Source of the DNA: Calliopum simillimum
Taxonomy: Eukaryota; Arthropoda; Insecta; Diptera; Lauxaniidae
DNA: 64,000 nucleotides
NCBI GenBank assembly: GCA_951812925.1
Contig: OX638370.1
Location: 33,971,948-34,035,947 of the forward strand
Direction of reading: 5' to 3'
Part shown: one piece after another, positions 1 through 10,677 of the stretch
Numbering within the stretch: position 1 is the first letter of the stretch
How the letters are laid out: every line of letters begins with the position of its first letter
Made by a program: the position numbers and the translations under genes
Notes under the pieces: generated by a model
Database searches by the model: none
What the model was told of the DNA's origin: nothing
What the model saw: the letters and a program-made list of their open reading frames with translations, nothing else

Positions 1-1
1 G

Positions 2-540
2 TCATGGTGTCGAATGATGGAAGTGCTCTAAGAGTCGCGACCGAAATTGCGTTGCAGACCCAACAGTTTGCAATTGCAGTGGAAGATTATTCCACAAACG
101 AGTTGCTGCGACAAAATAAGAGCGTTCCAAAACCGTACTTCTATGTCGTGGTACAATTAATTTTAACCCTCTTCGAGATTGAGTGAATTGGATTATATCT
201 GAAAGGTAATCCGGGCATTAATTGTAAATAATATTATGGATTTTGATAATATAACGAAATACATAAAACTGTTCCAAGTCCAATCCTAAAATGGTATCTT
301 TGAGACGTGCCACACTTTCATGTCGTTGCATACTAAAGACAAACCAGAGGTAGTCATTAAATGCAACGTTCAGTCTGCGTTTACAAACAGGATCCAGGCG
401 AGGATAAACTGAACAATTAAAAGAGAAAAATGGTAAAACAAAACTTTTAATTAATCGCATTTTAATTTCTCTAGAAAAAGAGTGCGCAGACACCCTTAGA
501 CTCCTAAGACTGCCACAAATTTTCTAAGAGAATTATTAAT
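2..540 (-). pseudogene. LINE reverse transcriptase, C-terminal fragment
   Basis: Reading the minus strand from about 540 down to a TGA at 4-2 gives one continuous frame broken by a single in-frame TAA at 220-218. The translation has the tail signatures of insect non-LTR retrotransposon polymerases: a SLRSLRVSAHSFSREIK stretch, then RRLNVAFNDYLWFVFSMQRH, an ILGLDLEQFYVFR block, and finally SRRGLKLIVPRHRS followed by ERSYFVAATRLWNNLPLQLQ. The catalytic YADD region would lie upstream and is missing, so this is a 5'-truncated copy with no activity of its own. An upstream TAG lies near 530. An open frame on the plus strand (4-186) is only the shadow of this fragment. The clade (Jockey or I group) is not settled. 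Confidence 0.85.
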
Positions 541-594
541 CCTGTATCCAAGATACTTAACACAGTTAGTAAATGGAATTGCAGTATTATTTAG

Positions 595-660
595 GACCAA
601 AGGAGAAAAATTATCAGAAAAATAATTCTAGACAATTTTGTAGCCCTGAAAATTTTCTAT
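595..660. repeat. Dispersed repeat block (shared with about 9790-9850)
   Basis: A block around TTCTAGACAATTTTGTAGC followed by CCTGAAAATT and a CATAGAAAA/TATAGAAAA segment recurs near 9795-9845. Related 'TTTGTAGCTC' text recurs at 10630 and 10910. It is a fragment of a dispersed AT-rich repeat with no coding capacity. The remainder of 660-830 shows nothing recognisable beyond poly-T and poly-A runs. Confidence 0.5.
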
Positions 661-833
661 AGAAAATAGTTTAGGAGGTATTGCAATTAAAAAAGTTTGT
701 TGTTTTTTGTTCATTTTGTTCAATATTTTTTTTTTCTTCGATGTACAAGGGAAGACTTCAACGGAAGTATACACATATAATAAAATTAAAAAAACATCCA
801 AAAAGAACAAACAAATATTGATAGCAAAAATCA

Positions 834-870
834 TATAAATACAATAATTTCACTTCATTATCGAACAGTT
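834..870 (+). promoter_or_regulatory. Core promoter of first secreted-protein gene (TATA plus initiator)
   Basis: TATAAATA at 834-841 is followed 33 bases later by ACAGTT (A at 867), a good match to the fly initiator TCAGTY with its A as the start base. The 5' leader would then be only about 15 nt before the ATG at 882. The whole segment from about 772 to the ATG is duplicated almost unchanged in front of the second paralogue, which supports function. The start base is inferred, not measured. Confidence 0.6.
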
Positions 871-881
871 TAAAACAAAAC

Positions 882-2087
882 ATGGGTTCAAGAAAACTGG
901 CTCTTACACTCTGCCTTCTGCTGGCAGTAACAAATATACAAATATCTGTGGGTGATACGATTATAAAAACTACCGATTTCTATGACTATATCAATGTAGT
1001 CAAAGAATTACCAACGGTAGCTGCTAAATTGCGTGTATTAAACGCAGTCTGGGCTGAGATACGTTGCGATTATCGAAGTGAGTTAAAAGCGGTGGAGAGT
1101 CTACACAAAACCATTTACGAAATTGGGCAACAGAATGCATCAGAAGTCGCTGAGGCAGCACAGCAACAAGAAATCGATGAGTTCTATCAGGAAGTGAGAC
1201 AAGTGATTATAACGCGAAATGGGCAAAATCTAGCGCAAATCATAAATATCAAGACGAAACCATTAGATTATGAAGCTGATCAGTTTGTTATAAAAATCGT
1301 GAATAGTTTTGATTATGATCCCCAAGTGCCAAATAAGATATTTGAAAATGCACTTGATTTGATGTACGGACTGAAGAGTACATTGGAGTTGTCCGAATTT
1401 TTACGTTCATATGAAATTGTGGGCAACAAACGACGAAATGAAATTCTATATCAAGCACAGTTATATTTATATTGGAAATTTATTGCGTTCAGTGATATTG
1501 ACGATGCATATTTACTATACATAGGATATGTTTTGTTTGAAGCGAAAACTAAGGGGCTTGTGCAATTATCAAACAACGAAAAACGTCGTCTAAATGTTGC
1601 CATTAAATCATTGCCATCTACGGTACAAAATTTGTATTTCACAAAAAATATTTGTTTACTTAATGCCGGAAATAGTGAATATCTCTATGAGGATAGTGGA
1701 GCTCCATATAATGACAAACGAAAAGAGATTTTTACATGGGTGACAAAAAATAGCGTTCCAGACAACGGTCCCTTCAATGTTGAGTTGTCAGAATCGAATA
1801 CAACTATAAGCGCAAATTTACGAAATGTTGAGTACAAACATGAATTGTTCCGTTATTCTGATTTTCGGATATTTGCTTGGATGCTAACTGGTATTCAAGA
1901 AGCACCAAATAGTCGGTGGTCTTTGGCCCTAAACGATAACAAGTTGAGTTTATACCAAAGTGGTCCCTTGTATATTTGTTCTAGTAACAAGCGTGATGAA
2001 GAGAGACATTATGTTGATCTATATAGATCAAATCTTTCAGGCGAATGTGAATGGTATGTTGATAATTGTCCAACGGTTTATGGGTGA
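882..2087 (+). CDS. Secreted protein of unknown function, paralogue 1 (401 aa)
   Basis: Intronless frame of 401 residues. Residues 1-24 form a signal peptide with a leucine-rich core ending in QISVG, so the product is probably secreted. The mature part has a mainly helical-looking region (about 30-290) with Gln/Glu-rich text near 85-105. The C-terminal part (about 290-401) looks beta-rich, contains SRWSLALNDNKLSLYQSG and ends in a CEWYVDNCPTVYG motif. Cysteines outside the signal are C62, C258, C366, C389 and C396. Possible N-glycosylation sites are N85 (NAS), N306 (NTT) and N384 (NLS). No family was recognised; a trefoil-like C-terminal domain is only a guess. The second copy at 17346 shares promoter, frame and 3' UTR, which argues that both are real genes. 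Confidence 0.85.
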   Translation: MGSRKLALTLCLLLAVTNIQISVGDTIIKTTDFYDYINVVKELPTVAAKLRVLNAVWAEIRCDYRSELKAVESLHKTIYEIGQQNASEVAEAAQQQEIDEFYQEVRQVIITRNGQNLAQIINIKTKPLDYEADQFVIKIVNSFDYDPQVPNKIFENALDLMYGLKSTLELSEFLRSYEIVGNKRRNEILYQAQLYLYWKFIAFSDIDDAYLLYIGYVLFEAKTKGLVQLSNNEKRRLNVAIKSLPSTVQNLYFTKNICLLNAGNSEYLYEDSGAPYNDKRKEIFTWVTKNSVPDNGPFNVELSESNTTISANLRNVEYKHELFRYSDFRIFAWMLTGIQEAPNSRWSLALNDNKLSLYQSGPLYICSSNKRDEERHYVDLYRSNLSGECEWYVDNCPTVYG

Positions 2088-2191
2088 AAGAATCAAATAT
2101 AATTATATTTGAAATATAAATTTTATAAATACAAATATATTATATAATATGTATTTAAGATTTAAAAATTAATAAAAGAATTTTCAATAAA
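2088..2191 (+). terminator. 3' UTR and polyadenylation signals of paralogue 1
   Basis: After the TGA the 3' UTR is AT-rich and carries AATAAA at 2171-2176 and again at 2186-2191. The first 60 or so bases after the stop are nearly identical to those after the second gene. In that copy the match stops at 18619, where a Helitron end begins, so the native signals seen here are absent from it. Confidence 0.6.
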
Positions 2192-2255
2192 ATGAAATGT
2201 TTTTTATAAACATAGGTACATTTACATGGGTCGATTTGTATGAAGCAAAAAGAAA

Positions 2256-2308
2256 CTAGTAAGGGTAGTATCTTTGGCCTGGCCAAAAACTTAATACCCT
2301 ACACTGCA
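2256..2308 (-). mobile_element. DINE-1-like 3' terminal fragment
   Basis: The fragment starts with CTAGTAAGGG, then the palindromic TTTGGCCTGGCCAAA block and AATACCCTACACTGCA, exactly the 3' terminal text of the longer DINE-1-like copies at 12490 and 62409. It breaks off after about 50 bp. Bases 2309-2534 beyond it contain nothing I can classify. Confidence 0.6.
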
Positions 2309-2534
2309 TTTCAAGTAAATATATTATTTAACACTTAGTTGATAAATACTATGCAATATTCTTGTACATACAAGTTTTTATTAAAAGTAGTATCGCCGGT
2401 GGCCAAATTTTGGCCTTTTACTTTGAGATAAATACACTTTTTCCGAAAGCCGTTTGGTAAAAAAGAAAGAAAGAACATTGAGTATTCATTAATCGTAGCA
2501 ACATTTTTTATATGCAGCAGGCTCAGTATAAAAT

Positions 2535-2624
2535 CGGTTGAGTCCAAAAAAATCGAAAAACATCCAAAATGTCGCTAAAAGTATCGAAAAACATCCAAAA
2601 TATCGAATGCATATCGGTAAAAGT
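2535..2624. repeat. Helitron-type minisatellite, left part
   Basis: Imperfect repeats of ATCGAAAAACATCCAAAAT and CGGTAAAAGTCC. The same array resumes at 6289, on the other side of the inserted hAT element. The same unit in reverse occurs inside the Helitron at 31390-31880 and in the Helitron remnant at 18745-18785, so this is probably internal Helitron sequence. Confidence 0.75.
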
Positions 2625-3105
2625 TAGGGTTGCCAACCGTACTATAATATATAGTATTGTACTATATTCCGAGTCTGCGTACTATATACTGTTGAATAAA
2701 TATATAGTACACAAAAATGCTATATTTATTTTATATTTATGATGACCGTACTATATTTTTCTTTGTTAAGTAAAGCACAGTAGTTATTGCTTTTCCATAC
2801 GTTAATCAGAATGTATTAAACAAATTTATCACTTTTTAAAATTCACGAACGCGCCTTTTGATTTATGCTTTGTGCATGTTACCAAACGCGCCCGTCTTAC
2901 TGCTTTACAGTGTTTCATGTAGAACAAGCTAGGTGGACAAAATTATTTTTTGATATTTTTGGGTAGTGTTAGCCTTATTACGACATATTATTAATATTTT
3001 GATATACAGGGTGTTCCAAAATTTCCGGAACGGTTAAGTGTTTTTAATGCTGCACGTTAAATAAAAAAAAAAAAACACGTGTCCAATATTTTTAGGAGGG
3101 CAGTG

Positions 3106-3427
3106 CAACGATACCAATTTTGACCCTCTACACCTCTCCTCCCGCGGTTGACGGAAGAAACTTCAAAATTTTATATGGAAACTCCCAATTTTTATTGCGG
3201 TTTCTGATTTTACGTGGAAAAATACTACACTTTTGTCTGAGACATTTTTTCTTATTCGGCATAGATCACCATCATAACCAGAAATTGCTCATTGGGGTGT
3301 TTTCATACAGATTAATTTTATTTTATTTCAATATTTTCAATTCATATACATATAGAGGAAAAAGATATAAGTATAGGAAAAAGATCTTAATAGAGAGGGT
3401 TTGAACCCGCAAAAATTGGTATCGTTG
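3106..3427. mobile_element. Small TIR element (possible MITE)
   Basis: CAACGATACCAATTTT at 3106 is mirrored by AAAATTGGTATCGTTG ending at 3427, followed inward on both sides by a CCCTCTA/TAGAGAGGG match. No clear target duplication is seen. The interior has no convincing gene; open frames here are short and AT-driven. Confidence 0.45.
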
Positions 3428-3643
3428 AATAGCTATCTAAAAAAAATTAAACAAAAAACCAAAAATGAAATAAAACAACAGAATTTTTTATGTTGGAAAA
3501 AGTATAAAAACCAACATTTATTGTTTCTTTTTTTGCAAATGTTCAATTACTACTCGCAGTACGATACAAATGCATTAGTAATGTAATTAGTGATAACATA
3601 TCAAACTATGAATCGGTTTCAGCTTACATCAACTTTAAATTGC

Positions 3644-4140
3644 CTAATCAGTTTCATCGTCAATTTCATTCGATGAATCTGATCCAATATAATATTCCTC
3701 AGGTTCTGGCAAGATATTTGGTGGTGATTGTGGAACTATTGTAGGAGGGATAATTAGTTTTAAGACCTCTGCACACAATTTATCTCGTTTTTTTTTTTGG
3801 TATTTCTCTTAAAGAGTTTATAAAAGGATCAGAAGTTAAGAGTAGCATATTTAATAAATCCTTATTCGTGACTATGCGCGACCACTTTCTTGTATTCTGT
3901 TCACGGAACCTGCGGCAATCTTTGTTCCGCGCTTCCTGGGCTTCTTTTGAAAGCTGGCCTATTGGAACAATTGCGGTTTTGATTACTTCCGTACTGTGTA
4001 TTAATATTTTGTGTACGGTGGCAGGCATATAATACCACGAATAATGGTGTAAATAAAGACTTTTTGTTTCAACGCAAAGCCTTTTTAGTTGTAATCCAAT
4101 GATCAGGTACAACTAACTTATATCCAAAATTTAGTCTGGA
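3644..4140 (-). pseudogene. Transposon-associated conserved protein, C-terminal part, frameshifted
   Basis: The minus-strand product from 4112 to 3783 contains IVPIGQLSKEAQEARNKD, a Arg-rich FREQNTRKWSR and DLLNMLLLTSDPFINSLR. From memory, this EAxExRNK ... SDPxIxSL pattern occurs in repeat-associated proteins across many insects, so it is read as a transposon product rather than a host gene. A run of A residues (T run at 3786-3799) shifts the frame; in the next frame the product continues with an acidic tail (SDSSNEIDDETD) to a TAG at 3646-3644. Upstream, VVPDHWITTKKAL lies in another frame near 4090-4125, indicating a second frameshift. Function unknown. Confidence 0.6.
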
Positions 4141-5030
4141 TACACAGAGATAAACGTTATTTTTTAAGTGTTTTCGAAACTTTCCCTGAGGGAAGTTATG
4201 ACAAATGTCTTATTTAAACACAAAATACTAACCTTCTGTTAAAAAATCCATCATGAGAATTGTCACAAAATTTCGAACTTTTTAAATACACATATAACAG
4301 ACATTAAAAACAAAGCAAAAAATTCGAATATAAATTAAAATAAAAAAAATGATTAAAGGTATTCTGGAAAAAATTTAAATAAAATAGATGAACTCTAATG
4401 TGCAAGTTAAAACTAATATATTCATCAAGGGAATAGGTGCAGCTAACATATATCCAAAATCTAGACTGGGTACACGCGGGTACATGCGATTCCAGCTCCT
4501 TTAAAGTTGAAAAATAATAAAACTACGAGTTATTTCTTTAAGTGTTTTCGAAACATTTCCTGAGGAAAGGAATGACAAAAATCTTATTCAAACAAAAAAC
4601 GCTAACCTTCATTTATAAAATCCATCACTTGAAATGTCATAAAATTACGAACTTTTTAAGACAAAGCAAAAAAATCGAATATAAATTTAAAAAAAAAAAA
4701 TATATATATATAAAGGTATTCGGAAAAAAATTAAAATAAAATAGATGAACAGCAGTGCGCAGGTTGAAACTAATATATTCATCAAGGGAATAGATGCAGC
4801 TAACATATACCCAAAATTTAGACTGGGTACAAGCGGGTACATGCAATTTCGTCTCCATTAAAGTTGGAAAACGAAAAAAAAAAGAATAACTTTTTTATCT
4901 GTTTTCGAAGCTTTCTTACACATAACCCAAAGGAGGAAATGGAAAAACTCTAACTAAAACGTAAAATACGTTCTTTTTGCTATAAAATTCATCACTAAAA
5001 TTATCACAAAATATTGATTTTGCCACAATA
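4101..5030. repeat. Three tandem repeat units of about 330-357 bp
   Basis: The landmark TATCCAAAATYTAGNCTGG appears at about 4122, 4452 and 4809, giving spacings near 330 and 357 bp. Each unit continues with a TGTTTTCGAA segment, a CCTTC block, a TCCATCA block and an ACGAACTTTTT-like segment. Unit 1 overlaps the end of the coding fragment; units 2 and 3 have no open frame of note. Confidence 0.7.
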
Positions 5031-5386
5031 AAATCAAGTTGCTTTATAGCTTAATGAAAAGAATAAATATTTCAAATTGAACTTACAATCATAAGTTGAC
5101 TTCTGCACTCAGTTGTTTGTCACCATCAAATATTTACACAAAAAAAAGTAGGTATATTATGTATTTGGGGTATTGTTGACATTACCTCATTACTAATATT
5201 TAGATATCTGTTAATGAATTTTGTCCACCTAGCTTGTTCTACGTAAGACACTGTGTGCTTTTCAAAATTGACAACATCAAGCAAATGTTTGCTTCGTTAT
5301 CATTTTGAAATTTAGTTAATTATTTTCACTAAGTGGTTGCTCTTCCTGCAAAAAGTTGAAGTCTCAAATCTAAATACACCACTAAC

Positions 5387-5736
5387 TAGTGATGAGCAAA
5401 ATAAGTCTTGGTCTTGTTCAAGACTACTCTTTAGTCTTGGTTAATTGTAGTTAAAAGGTGTTTTACGCCCGTTTCGAAGATAAAATCATCTCTTAATTTG
5501 AATTTTGGTATCTTAAAAACCCAACTGCTTTGGAAAAATATGGTTATGAAACTTTGAATACTCAATATCTCTAGAAATTTTTTCAAGACCAAGACCGAGA
5601 CCAAGACTTAATGAGCAAGACCAAGACCAAGACCAAGACTCAATATCAAAACCAAGACCAAGACTCAATGGGAAAGAACAAGACCAAGACCAAGACTGGT
5701 ATTGTCTTGATCTTGGTCTTGGTTTGCTCATCACTA
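5387..5736. mobile_element. hAT-like MITE with internal AAGACC repeats
   Basis: The ends TAGTGATGAGCAAA (5387) and TTTGCTCATCACTA (ending 5736) are perfect inverted repeats. CCACTAAC is present immediately outside both (5379-5386 and 5737-5744), an exact 8-bp duplication. The interior is mostly tandem AAGACC/GGTCTT text. It is non-coding; open frames in it only reflect the low-complexity repeat. Confidence 0.85.
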
Positions 5737-6288
5737 CCACTAACACCTAATTAGAAACGGAAAATACAAAAATGTGAAATGTGCGCCATGTAGCGCTACA
5801 TTTTCTATCGGAAAAAGTGGCATTGGCCAGGTGAGCTTTTTGGCGATATGTGCTGCAATTTCCGTAGCTACTTGAATTGACAATGTTTTCACATAAAATG
5901 ACCCAAAATAAGTTTAGAAAATCTTTCGTCATCTCGTCTTGTTTTCGTGATATTGAGACTTAAAGCTTTTAGAGTACAAGTCCAGTCAAATCTAAATTTT
6001 ATTGAAATTTATTTAATGTCCTCGTATTTTTTAAGCGAGATATCGAAAAATTTTATTTAGATTTTTTGACTTCTCTTTGGTCGATTTATAAAAAAATCAT
6101 CTTTAAATTGAAGGGCGACGGAAATCGCAGAAAAGTAAAGTTTTTACAAAAATAAATAAGTACCAAATATATCTTTGTCTAGTTTTTACTCTTTCCATGA
6201 AATACTATATTTTTTTGTAGCGTACTATATTTTTTAAGGCCATTTCTGAAAAATACTATATTTTACTGAAAAAATGTTGGTAACCCTA

Positions 6289-6660
6289 GTAAAAGTCCAA
6301 AAGTTTCGAGAATCATCCGAAATATCGATAAATTTCCAAAAGTATTGAGAAACATCCAAAATATCGATAAAAGTCCAAAAGTATCAAGAAACATCCAAAA
6401 TACCGATAAAAGTTCAAAAGTATTGAGAAACATCCAAAGTATCGATAAATGTCCAAAAGTATCGAGAAACATCCAAAATATCGATAAAAGTTCAAAAGTA
6501 TCGAGAAACATCCAAAATATCGGTAAAAGTCCAAAAGTATTGAAAAACATCCAAAATATCGGTAAAAGTCCAAAATTATCGAGAAACATTCAAAATATCG
6601 GTTAAATTCCAAAAGTGTCCAATTTATCGATCAAAGTCCAAAATATCTAAAATCATAGAT
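6289..6660. repeat. Helitron-type minisatellite, right part
   Basis: Around eleven imperfect copies of a 33-36 bp unit, roughly ATCGATAAAAGTCCAAAAGT then ATTGAGAAACATCCAAAAT. Open frames of 86-108 residues run through it on both strands because the unit length tends to be a multiple of three; they are repeat artefacts. Confidence 0.85.
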
Positions 6661-7009
6661 AATATCGATGCAGAGCGTGGACAGAGTGCAACGAAACAGG
6701 TTTTTGCAAGCAAGAGAAAAGCAACAACAACAAAATCTCTCCCACTCCACTGTCTCATTCATTTTCTCATCAACACAGCATAACACTGTGGGTGCTGTTG
6801 TTGTTGTAATTATATGGGAAATTTCGATCCTGTTTTTAAATGCCTTAATGGCAATTTATGAGGATAATTTTTGGATTCGTGGATACACCACAGTACCTAT
6901 CATATAAAAAAAAAATATAATAAATAAAGGGGCGCCAAAAAAACTGTTCTCGTATTTATATATAGATAAATTATTTTATTCTTCCATAACCTCTAGGAGA
7001 GTATAAGAA
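6661..7009. other. Non-repetitive-looking sequence, no gene seen
   Basis: Contains CAACAACAACAAA and GTTGTTGTTGT tracts and a short open frame (6668-6907) with no recognisable domain. It may be unique fly DNA left between repeats. Nothing further can be supported. Confidence 0.3.
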
Positions 7010-7632
7010 CAAATTGCTTATATGGGGAGTGCCACGCCTTCTCCGAGCTTACCTAGATTTTACGTAGAGCTTGCATTTATTGTTCTGAGTGTTTGAGTAA
7101 AATTCGGTTAGGGTTTCTTAAAAAAATCTTTCAATATTGCACTTTCAAACTTTCGCTTATATGGGAGGTGCCACGCCCTCTAGTCCTGATTCGCTTTCTT
7201 TTTGCTCAGAGTTTGCAATTAATGCTCTTAGTACTTGAGTAAAATTTGGTTGGATAATCTCAGAAAACACTTTTGAAACTTTTGCTTATATGGGAGATGC
7301 CACGTCCTTTAGTAGGAGTTCGCCTAGTTTTTGCTCAGAGCTTTTACATACTATCTTTAGTATTTTTGTGTATTTTGCTTCTGTTATTGCAAATAATGCT
7401 CTTATTATTGCATTTTGAATATATTTTTTATATGGGCGGTAGGCGTGTCTGTTGAACAATTTCGCTCATTTTCAATTCCCCGTGATAACTTTTACGACGG
7501 AGGCAGCATACCAAATTTTATTGAAATATGTTGTTCAGTTTTCCCAAAAAATGTATTTCCACGCACCCCCAGCCACCCACCCAGCCAGACAGACGGACAT
7601 GGCTATATCGACTCACGAGGCTGAGGAGGATC
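7010..7632 (-). mobile_element. DINE-1-like element, degenerate copy
   Basis: Carries the repeated TTGCTTATATGGGRGGTGCC unit three times, then TATGGGCGGTAGGCGTGTC and a CAGCCAGACAGACGGACATG block typical of the family. The 3' CTAG end is not recognisable and the copy stops at a GAGGCTGAGG segment. Non-coding; the ASQPA/PSQ-like open frames are translations of the CAGC tract. Confidence 0.7.
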
Positions 7633-7775
7633 CTTATATAATTTTTTTTTTTGTTAAAAATTACTATTTTTTAAGCAAAAATTTACTTCTTATTCAAAAA
7701 GTAAGAGGTACTTAAGTAGGGTTTTTATAAAATTAAGTTCTGAAATTGTAGAATTTTGAATTAGACCTCGATGAC

Positions 7776-8058
7776 TTTTTATACCCTACACCCAGGGTAT
7801 ATTCATTTTGTCCTTCCATTTGTAACGCAGAGAAGGAGGCGTGGCAGATATGGAAAAGTATACATATTCTTGATCAGCGTCGCCTCTTGAGTCGATATAG
7901 CCATGTCCGTTTGTCTGGCTGGATGGCTGGCTGGGGGTGCGTGGAAATACATTTTTTGGGAAAACTGAACAACATATTTCAATGAAATTTGGCATTCTGC
8001 CTCCGTCGCAAAAGTTAGCTCGGGGGATTGAAAATGAGCGAAATCGGTCAACGGACAG
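7776..8058 (+). mobile_element. DINE-1-like element, 5' part only
   Basis: Begins with TTTTTATACCCTACACCCAG and runs through the core TATACATATTCTTGATCAGC and GATATAGCCATGTCCGT. This resembles the conserved core I recall for Drosophila INE-1/DINE-1. It ends near 8058, where LINE sequence begins. Confidence 0.75.
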
Positions 8059-8059
8059 A

Positions 8060-9093
8060 TAGGAAGATCGGTACGGTAACCCCTATTGCTCCCATGATCA
8101 GACCCTTCTCTGTCTCATCGACTTTTTAAAGGGCTTTGATTCCGTCAATCATAACAGACTTTGTTATAAACTCAATACCACACTACCTAGAGGAAAGAAT
8201 GCAACGGGACAAAATAGAGACTAGTTTTTCATCCCTTAAAGTTATTAAATCTGGAGTACCTCAGGCATCTATCTTAGGTCACTTACTTTTCTCTATGTTA
8301 ATTAACGACATTTGTAAATACTCTAAAGTACACGCCTACGCTGATGACATCCAGATTTATCTCTCTACACATAAAGGTCTTATTGAAGACTTGAATTACC
8401 GACTGAACTCTGACTTGTCCCCACTGAACCGATGGGCTGCTACCAACTTGCTATTAATTAATCCCACAAAATCTAAAGTGCTCCTAATTGCAAGATTTGA
8501 AACAAGTCTTATTTATATTCCATCCTTGTATATTGGGAATACCCAGTTAAATGTGGTTAGTAAAAAAAAAAAAACCTTGGTTTTATTTTTAACTCTAAAA
8601 TGACTTGCACTGACCACATAAATACCACAATTGGAAAAAAATATACGGGACCTAACGCGTTTTACGTACCTACCTCAGTAGACTTTACCCCTCTTATGAC
8701 CAGACGAAGACTTGTAGTACAAGTGATTATGCCTCACATAACTTACTCCGACGTTGTCTATAGTAGGCTAAACTCTCAGTCACAGCACAAACTTTTTGTA
8801 GCTTTCAACAGTGCGGCTAGATATGTTTACGGTATCTCTAGATTTGAGCAGATTTCTGAAATAAATAAAGGAATTCTTGGCTGTGGTTTGTTGGACTATC
8901 TAGATAATCGCAACATTATGTCCCTACTCAAAAGCCTGAATACCTGTTTGAAAAACTAACTTTTCCTCAATCTGCCAGATCACTCAATTTCATTATTCCT
9001 CGGTACAACTACCTTAATAGCTCTAGATTCTTTTATATAAGCACCAATAGACTGTGGATTTCATTACCCATTAATATCAGACAAAATATGTAA
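8060..9093 (+). pseudogene. LINE reverse transcriptase fragment with YADD motif
   Basis: Text across three frames forms one polymerase region: FLKGFDSVNHNRLCYKL at about 8120-8170, SGVPQASILGHLLFSMLIND and HAYADDIQIYL (8136-8600 frame), then MTCTDHINTTIGK ... LVVQVIMPHITYSDVVYSRL and LFVAFNSAARYVYGISRFEQ (8600-8959 frame), and KPEYLFEKLTFPQSARSLNF ... RLWISLPINIRQ ending at a TAA at 9091-9093. The aspartates of the active site (YADD) are present, but frameshifts near 8175, 8571 and 8935 and a missing 5' end make it inactive. It is related to, but diverged from, the fragment at 2-540. Confidence 0.85.
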
Positions 9094-10677
9094 CCAACAT
9101 AATTTTTTAATCGCGATAATTAACAAGAACACACATTTCTATTACCAACTAAAATTTATAGTGCGCTTTGTTTACATATGTACGAGTATATTTTTATCTT
9201 ATCATTTATCACACTTATGGTACACTTAAAAAAAAATTGTATGCAATCTATTCGTATGTGTTCTTTTATAGCCTCTGAGGGAAGCAAAACTAAAAAATTA
9301 ATCATCTCTATCCATGGACGTTATCCATTCGGATAACTATAATCTCTCTTTCTCTGTCTCTCCCTCCCTCTCTCTCTTTCTCTCTCTTCACGACTAACTC
9401 ATTCTGGAATTTAAGAAAAAAACTTTTAAGTGTTGAACAAAAAAAAAATTTGATTTTATTAAAAATTTTTGAAAGAGTTTTTCAGAAACAGATTTTTTAA
9501 CGTTACTTAACATTTCCGTTAGCTAAGGTGACTTTGAACACCGTAAATGACTTTGGACCACAAGGAAAAAAAGATTAAAATCGAAATATTATCGCCTCAA
9601 AGACTATTTATCGATTTGTATTGTGCCAGTCAGTATGTATGATCGCGAACTTTCAGGTATTTGTGGCATTTTTTGAAAGTTCAGGAATGGAGTACTTATT
9701 GACTATTTGATTTCGCAAAAGTTTACGAATCTTTAAAAAATTTTTATAAGTAGATTTTTTCTTTTATAAGTCTCTAGACTTTTAGAATATATTATTCTAG
9801 AAAAATAATTCTAGACAATTTTGTAGCCCTGAAAATTATCCATAGAAAAGACTTCGGAGTTGTTTTCGTGCGACTTATAGTTTAGAAGATACCTACATGT
9901 ATATTAATATGCAAGGCTAAATCTGTCCTACCTTTTTTACTATGTTTGAAATGGAGCACAACTTTGAATTATACACCATTAGAAAGGTATTTGCGTGTAA
10001 ATGTGCACAAAGTTCAAATTAGTTTAATATTTTCCTATTAAGCCGGATAGAATTAAATGCAAGTTTTTCAATATTAACAATAACAGAGCTGAAATGAGGA
10101 TACAACACATTTGACATTGCACCAGGGATGATAAATTAACTTTTCTATTTTGCACCAAATAGCAAAACAAGTACAAAAACTGTCCAAAAAGTACCAAATT
10201 TATTTAGTACATTTGTGGTCAAGTGTCAAAGCTTGGTAATGCATACATGCGGTATATAAGTATGCATAGCCATATGTTGATTGCCATAACTTATGAACGA
10301 TGAGTCGCATGAATAAAATAAAACTTTCAGGTTATATGGAATCGTCTGTTCTATAAATGATAAGCAATTTATGTTCACATACAATTTATCGTTAAGGAGT
10401 TATTCAATAAAAACCATAAAAATTAATGAAAACGTTAAAAAATAGACTAAGAACCAGCGCTGGGCTGACCCTCCTCATAGTATTTTTTTGTGAGTGTTCT
10501 TCCAATAGTAGGTATAAACTTCTGTTCTAGTGAATTCCTGAGAGGTGGTGCCTACGTGAGATATCGGGCGCAAAAGGTCGACAAAAACAGTTTTTTGCAA
10601 ATATTTCGCTAACGGTTTTATCTACAAAAAAAAATAGCTTCCACAATTTTGTAGCTCATTAAATTTCATATCGAAAA
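9094..10677. other. Gene-free stretch with microsatellite and dispersed repeat
   Basis: A CT-rich microsatellite lies at about 9344-9392. The block 9930-10060 (CTGTCCTACCTTTTT ... TGTGCACAAAGTT) recurs at about 32285-32400, directly before another palindrome, so it is a dispersed repeat. From 10560 sequence related to the following palindrome begins (AGGAGATAT, GTAGCTCATT). No coding region is apparent. Confidence 0.5.

Larger units (their letters stand above)
2907..5255. mobile_element. TIR element carrying a conserved insect transposon-type ORF
   Basis: Inverted ends read ACAGTGTTTCATGTAGAACA at 2907 and, reversed, CACAGTGTCTTACGTAGAAC at 5255, continuing through AGCTAGGTGGACAAAATT. TGCTTT is found directly outside both ends (2901-2906 and 5256-5261), a possible 6-bp duplication. 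The interior holds a broken minus-strand protein (3644-4140), a smaller TIR pair (3106-3427) and three tandem repeat units (4101-5030). Superfamily not assigned. Confidence 0.65.
2625..6288. mobile_element. hAT-type element with 8-bp target duplication
   Basis: Terminal inverted repeats TAGGGTTGCCAAC and GTTGGTAACCCTA (12 of 13 match) are flanked by GTAAAAGT at 2617-2624 and again at 6289-6296. An 8-bp duplication with this kind of end is the hAT pattern. Subterminal repeats of GTACTATAT occur near both ends (2673, 2747, 6217, 6265). No hAT transposase is visible; the interior is occupied by other elements (2907-5255 and 5387-5736). It inserted into a pre-existing minisatellite. Confidence 0.8.

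Noticed and set aside
4..186. Plus-strand open frame of 60 codons at the window start
   Set aside because: It is the antisense shadow of the LINE reverse-transcriptase tail, whose RLWNNLPLQ motif reads on the minus strand.
6263..6612. Open frames of 86-108 codons on both strands
   Set aside because: They run through a minisatellite with a unit near a multiple of three; the product is a simple repeat.
7415..7715. Pro/Ser/Gln-rich open frames (also near 13095-13416 and 62764-63214)
   Set aside because: Translations of the CAGC tract and neighbouring text of DINE-1-like copies; not conserved as frames between copies.
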